NCBI GenBank assembly: GCA_964019695.1
Contig: OZ026520.1
Coordinates: forward strand, 26,054,130-26,118,129
DNA from: Loripinus fragilis
Lineage: Eukaryota > Mollusca > Bivalvia > Lucinida > Lucinidae
Length of the DNA stretch: 64,000 nucleotides
Direction: 5' to 3'
The number at the start of each line of letters is the position of its first letter. Positions within the stretch are counted from its first letter, which is position 1. The notes beneath the pieces were generated by a model. That model was given only the letters and a program-made list of their open reading frames with translations. It ran no database searches and was not told where the DNA came from. Of this stretch, positions 58,600 through 64,000 are shown in pieces. Position numbers and translations under genes: made by a program.

Positions 58600-60509
58600 A
58601 GACGACAAAATTCTCCACTGGCATGCAAAGCGTTATAACTGGTAAATACTTTAGTGTTCAATATATTATCCAATGTAAGATATACACATATGAAAACCAT
58701 AAATATTCGGACACTATAAATACATTTCGACACGCAATGTCCTTTAAACAAAGCAAACGTAATATTCAAAGGATCTAGTTAGAATCAGTTTTACTTTCCA
58801 ATGCTAAATGGGACACTTTCATTCCTTCAAAAGTATTTCTTTTGTTGAGCTTTCAGTTTTGTATTATTTACGGTACAAGTAGTAAAAAATGTACAGGCAC
58901 GGTAAATGTTCTAAAATTTCGAACACTCTAAAACTACGAACACCTAAAATTATCGCCGAAAATAATTTTTAAAACATCCTAAAAAATCGGACACTGCCTT
59001 TTTCGGAAAAATGAATTTCTAAAATTACGAACACATGTTATTTTCGGCGTAAAACCGATGTCCGTTTATCTGTTTGTGTCCCATCTGTGTTCGGTATACT
59101 TCTACCGTACAGCACGTGAGCGGTAGCGACATTTGGAATGTTCCATTCTACTTAGATGGGTAATCTGGCACGTGACGTTCTATTTCGCATGGTCATACAT
59201 ATTTATATACATTATTCAATGTCACCAGCATTGACGAACTTGATGCACAGACAAGTTCCTGCAACAATTCGGGAACTGCTCTGACTAACCCTATTGAGTA
59301 TCCAAATGGCTGAGATCATTAATTACTGACCAAGCATTGACCTTCAGGTCGCGATTCAGCTAATTGTACGTGAATTATGCACGTTGACACACGCTGAGCA
59401 ATTATCAATAATGTGCTGTACATGTGACACGTGCTCGTTTTTTTTTCTAAAATACCAGCCCCGAAGAGAGGGAGTTGCGGAAAATGAGACGATCACTTAG
59501 GCGAGAGAGAATAAAATAAGTTGATGTATAGTGATTGCCGTGGATGTTTGCAACACAAGGAGTCATTCAGTTTCGTGCAAAATGCAGAGAAAATCGTGCA
59601 AGTCGCATGTTTTTTTTCTCACCGAGACATCCAGTGCGGAAAATAAAGCAACCGTACATTTAATATTTTTACCTACATGCCTGCCAGATCTCACACGTGG
59701 TCATCATCTCATTTTTATTCACAGTACATTACCGTTAACTTAAGGCTTAAATATGTGTGAGACTGACATCCCTACCTTCCCCTCCCTTTTAAGCATTTTA
59801 AAGGATTTCCCAGTTCGGCAATATGTCCAATCCGCGTGCGACATGGAGGGCACTTCTATCATTCTATGCGTGTGCTCTTTTCTTGAACACAGCTCGGACC
59901 TGAGCATGAAATCAACTTGCGCGGAGCCCCATATGAGCTGGTAAAGACCCTGCTGGTACTTATGACAGATGTGATCAGCGAAGGCTCAGGAGAGCATGTG
60001 TGTTTGCACAATGTCGTCAGGGTCTCACTCACTAACAAAGTTTAAAGTGGATGAAGACTCTAGCCCAATAAAAATTCTAGACATCTACGTACGTTGTCTT
60101 TAAAATACTTGTCGGCGGTTTTCTAAGTACATGTAATAATGGCTATTCCTATTAGTCAAAAACATCAAATTCCTCAAAATGGAACATTTTAACAAACTGT
60201 TGATCCGATCGCGGCGTGTCTGTTTGTCCTCATGATTATGCGCATGGATGGTACTACGAGTGCATTACCGGTATAATGTACGCACAGACGCACATATATG
60301 TACCAAGAAGTAAATTGATTGTAGCACGATTCTGCATCTTGATGAATTTAACATTTACATATTTAATTTCATGAAATAAGCCAGTTCATGAGATTATGTT
60401 GTGTGTCATGGTGAGTAGTGAATGCACATTTGTCCCGTGTTGTACTAAAATTATATCCATCGACAGTTTTTTCAATCAAGCAGGTTCACAAACTTTGATA
60501 GCAGGTCGT

Positions 60510-60510
<1 letters not shown>
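58600..60510. other. No gene recognised
   Basis: Two adjacent plus ORFs (59531-59743 and 59753-59944) of 70 and 63 codons have fairly balanced composition, but no domain, no homologue I recognise and no clear splice sites. Treated as intergenic. Confidence 0.35.

Positions 60511-60515
<5 letters not shown>

Positions 60516-60559
<44 letters not shown>
60516..60559. repeat. (GA)n microsatellite
   Basis: Uninterrupted GA run of about 44 bp. Confidence 0.97.
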
Positions 60560-60562
<3 letters not shown>

Positions 60563-60766
60563 TGCACACAAATATTTAGTTTTGGCTTGGTTTCTTAGAA
60601 TCTGGAAACACAATGTTTGGGTCGACCAATCAATCTTGTTACATTGCTTCCAATGAGGACCCATTCGCGGATCCAGAAAGTTTTGTCAGAGGGGGTCCAA
60701 CTCTGCAACTCTGACAACGATTTTCTCCTTTTTTTAGGGGAGAGAGGATCCAAATATCACTAAAAG

Positions 60767-60836
60767 CGGGGCAATCATCGGCCCGCCAGCGAAACTCCAT
60801 TTAAATGGCGCTGAGCTGGCGTGCCGATGATGGTGC
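60767..60836. mobile_element. Palindromic MITE core (2304 family)
   Basis: 'gcaatcatcggcccgccagcgaaactcc' against 'ggcgctgagctggcgtgccgatgatggtgc', centre 'catttaaatg'. It runs straight into the repeat at 60841 through 'attgaatgctggc', which is also how the window itself begins (gaatgctggc). Confidence 0.85.
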
Positions 60837-60840
60837 AACA

Positions 60841-61090
60841 TTGAATGCTGGCTTGGTAGCTTTGAGAATTTCAGGGGATCCGGTCCAGTATTGCTAAGAA
60901 ATTCTATATTTTTGTGATTTTTCATGGGGGGAGGTCTTGACCCCCCCTCTGGATCTGCGCATGGGACCGGCCAATGTAGCTTTGAGAATTTCAGGGGATC
61001 CGGTCCAGTATTGCAAAAAAAATCTATACTTTTGTGATTTTTCAGGGGGGGGGGGCGTCCTTGACCCCCCTCTGGATCCGTGCATGGCAT
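60841..61090 (+). repeat. 118-bp dispersed repeat in tandem duplicate
   Basis: 'tagctttgagaatttcaggg', 'gatccggtccagtattgc', 'atttttgtgatttttca', a G-run, and 'ccccctctggatc.g.gcatg' occur twice, about 118 bp apart. Related single copies are at 1-135 (+) and 38905-39010 (-). Confidence 0.9.
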
Positions 61091-61250
61091 GGGCCAATGT
61101 ATACGCTAATTTACAGAAAAAACATCTAATGGTGTGCATCGACTTTTGTACTTTCTATCAAATGCACAGATTTTTAAATTGACGAAACATTCTTTCCTGA
61201 ATTCCATTCGGGTCTGATCTACATCCAAACCGTTTTTGCAAATGTAAATT

Positions 61251-61328
61251 GAGAGAGAGGGAGAGAGAGAGAGAGACTGGTGCATGCACATCCTTTCGGG
61301 AAAAATCAAAGTGCATCAGCGGATCGAC

Positions 61329-61384
<56 letters not shown>
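61251..61384. repeat. Two (GA)n microsatellites
   Basis: GA runs at 61251-61275 and 61333-61384, separated by 57 bp of unique sequence. Confidence 0.95.
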
Positions 61385-61387
<3 letters not shown>

Positions 61388-61389
61388 AC

Positions 61390-62940
61390 ATTGAAGTTAA
61401 CAAACTTCTTTTTTAGAAATTCTTTCATCATAAATGATTAAAGAAGGTGTTAGAATCCGTTAATCGCACAAAAATTGATATGATTAAGGCATCTTTAATG
61501 AGCTTGTTTGGTTCTATTATTGATCAAAAACAGGATTATATAGGTTTCTTAATTATTCATTTAATGATGGTCCCTTGATTATATTATGATGTAAGCGGAC
61601 TGTGAACAAGTTTAACTGACCAGTTAATTGTCTAGCTGTAACAACGCTTGAAAAGGCGCCTATTGAGTGTGTGCGTTATTATTATAATTAATATATTCCA
61701 TTGCATGCCCAAAACACCCACCCAGAATCATCCTTGCCATGATTTCTAGTAAAAATGCACCCAAGACAAATGTTGTAGTAATCGACTGTTAAAAAAATTA
61801 TGGTAAACTGCCACTAACGCAAGTGGCACGGCACGGCGCGTGCTTTCATACCCCTGGCACCTGCAAATCACCATTAAAATCATTATTTCTGGAAAACTAA
61901 TGCACTTTTATTGGCAATTGTTAATAATACTATTTGCAGATGATAGAGCAAAAAAAATATGCAATTACAGTTGTTAGTGTTTCAGGAAAGGAAAAATATA
62001 TTTCTGGCGCGGCAATTTTGGCGCGGCAGCGCGGTGCGGTCATGGCTTTCATACCCGACCTTGTTGATATCCTTTTCTCCAATATGGCTGAATGCGTCGC
62101 GCGGTTGTGATGATATAATTGCGCGAAACGAAAAGAAAGTTAAGGTGTGATTTTTATTATTATTCGTTTCTGTCTATCGACAGTGTCTTTTCGTGAAATT
62201 GACTAAATTTCAAACGCCACTGCTAGCATTCTGTCCATAAAAACTTTATTATTAACTAATACCTAACGCACTATATCTTTAGAACTATTTTAGTGGTGGT
62301 CAGGTTCATAAAGTGTGGGAAAACACGAGCAATCCACAAGAAAATGTGTCTTCTTCAGGTTTACGACAAAATGGCAGGGCTGCGTTTATTGTCCGTCTAG
62401 TAATGTTTAAAAGCTAAGAAAACTATAATGACAAAAAACGATTGCAAGATATTATGCTTTTAGCTGCAATATCTGGTTGGCACCATAGATATTATAAACG
62501 GTTGATCCTCGTACAAGAGCAGGTTTTCTCATGCTAAGGCATTGTTTTTTTTGACGCTCGTTTGAGGCATCCAATGTGGTTTACTGATTTGCAAATTTGT
62601 CCCAAATTTTTACCAATTAGCGTCTTCATAAAACTTATTTTTACCAGTTAGCACATTCAGCATTACAAAATGATTTTTTGTCACTGATTTCTGTCCTTAA
62701 ATTAAACTGATTAGAGTAATTTTAACAAACAAAATACTGATTTTATGGTACCCCATTGAGACCCTCTCTGATTGATGTACAAATAAACTTATAATTCTGT
62801 TTCAATCATATTTAAGCTTTCAATTTTCAAGTTTTCAAGCATAACAACGTTTTTCTGACCATTGGGTTTACATTTCAGAGCTGAAAACCGCAACAAACTA
62901 ATGAATAGCAATATTGTTTTTGTCTAGCAGCAGGACAAGG
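61390..62940. other. No gene seen
   Basis: AT-rich intergenic DNA. Two GC-rich islands (gcacggcacggcgcg near 61828; ggcgcggcagcgcggtgcgg near 62019) stand out and share a 'ctttcatacccg/ccctggc' flank, so they may be two copies of a small repeat. Confidence 0.4.
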
Positions 62941-63139
62941 GTTGTTTGCATTAAGGTCATTTGGTTCCCGGTGACTTATACAGGCTGTAACGGTCTAGAG
63001 ATGCGGACTGGGTAGTAATGTTGAACAGGGGTTCAATGGTATGGGGATTTTGTGTGTATTTTGTGTATATGATACCATTGGAAACAGATGTTTTGAGAAA
63101 ACATCGTTTCCAAAAATAGATTGTCATGATGAAAATTTT

Positions 63140-63435
63140 AAAAATCTTCTTGTCTGAAACCACAATGCCTAGCTAGAGCCTCGCTATTTGGTATGTAGCA
63201 TCATCTAGTTGTTTGTTCAAACTATGCCCGTGGCTCCGTCCTGGGGTCACATGTTTTACATAAGCTTATATAGGGGAAAAGCTGAAACAATCTCCTTGTT
63301 TGAAACCACTGGACCAAGAGCCTTGATACTTGGTATGAAGATACACCTTATGGACATCTACCATGCTTGTTCAAACTAAGACCCTTGGGAAAAAAGGCCC
63401 ATCCCCAGGAGACTACTCTTTTATATAGGATGATT
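63140..63435. repeat. About 143-bp diverged tandem repeat
   Basis: 'atcttcttgtctgaaaccac', 'cctcgctatttggtatg', 'gttgtttgttcaaactatgccc' recur as 'atctccttgtttgaaaccac', 'ccttgatacttggtatg', 'gcttgttcaaactaagaccc' about 143 bp later. Confidence 0.75.
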
Positions 63436-63709
63436 ATAGTGCAAAAGCTGTATTGGCTTTCAGTGCTAGGAACTTCACAATTCTCATAAGCGATTATATT
63501 GAATAGCCATTAATGCCAAGTGCATGTAGATAAGCACAGCGGTGTCAAAAAGTTTACCCCACCCCGGACCCATGGTAAAAAATTTAAATGTTAGTTGTCA
63601 ATAGTTTTAACTATAAATTTTGCATGCAAACAGAGGAACAATATAATTAAAATTATCAAGTGGGATTTTAGTTTCAAGGCCAGTGTCCGATGCTCCGGTG
63701 GACTTAGGG

Positions 63710-64000
63710 GTATCGGCTGATGACAAAGTTATTTTTGTCAGAATATGATCATGTTGCAAATCAAATGAAAGTGAATGAGGCATACAGTAACCTATCACAT
63801 ATTAAATTCTTAAACACACGCTCGATCCCTGGATGGGATCAAAAGGTCAAATTGTGTTTCTTTGCTGAATGTAGTCATATTGCATATCAAATTAACCTGA
63901 ATGAAGCATAGAACACCATACACGCAAATGTTCTGTCATTTTACATACCCTCGACCTCTGTGTAGGGATGAAAAGGTCATTTTCTGAAAGTGGCCATGTT
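63710..64000. repeat. About 130-bp diverged tandem repeat, continues past the window
   Basis: 'tttgtcagaatatgatcatgttgcaaatcaaatgaaagtgaatgaggcat' recurs as 'tttgctgaatgtagtcatattgcatatcaaattaacctgaatgaagcat', and a third start ('gaaagtggccatgtt') is cut by the window end. Confidence 0.75.

Noticed and set aside
59531..59944. Two neighbouring 63-70-codon ORFs as a small gene
   Set aside because: No recognisable domain, no splice sites joining them and no conserved start context.

Overview
This 64-kb window is repeat-rich, AT-rich, gene-poor animal nuclear DNA. The evidence is interrupted coding exons with GT/AG boundaries, tRNA-derived SINEs, a truncated LINE, many palindromic MITEs and long satellite arrays. 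There are no prokaryotic operons or ribosome-binding sites. The dispersed palindrome families and the RWD-MJ1316-2H proteins suggest a bivalve mollusc; that is inference from family character, not a database result.

Layout. 0-3.9 kb: MITEs, a 25-bp minisatellite and a SINE. 3.94-11.58 kb: one TIR-bounded element (ends CACTACCGCCC...GGGCGGTAGTG, flanked by TA) whose interior is about 6.1 kb of a 55-bp satellite with a higher-order duplication. 13.1-19.3 kb: a plus-strand gene of at least six exons for a secreted cysteine-rich protein with a hydrophobic, GPI-signal-like C-terminus; its 5' end is not seen. 20.7-22.1 kb: 5'-truncated LINE. 22.1-34.3 kb: a diverged tandem-repeat domain split by a 9.5-kb set of nested transposons. 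A TA-flanked TIR element holds a TTAA-flanked TIR element, which holds two separate elements with 9-bp target duplications and matching GGGTCCGT termini. 34.3-41.2 kb: no gene recognised; small repeats, a TCGAAAT foldback minisatellite and an (ATGT)n tract.

41.5-54.2 kb: two paralogous genes arranged head to head, minus (41500-44321) and plus (49377-54191). Each encodes an RWD-like domain, an MJ1316 (RNA cyclic-group end recognition) domain and an AKAP7/LENG9-type 2H phosphoesterase domain with both HxT motifs. The plus copy is intact (522 codons). The minus copy needs one base restored just after the MJ1316 domain. They are probably RNA-end or 2-5A processing enzymes; this is inferred from domains. 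54.2-64 kb: MITEs, SINE and satellite fragments, homopolymer and GA tracts, with no recognisable gene.

The main points of interest are the mapped nest of transposons, the satellite carried inside a CACTA-like element, and the divergent RWD-MJ1316-2H pair with its single-base lesion.
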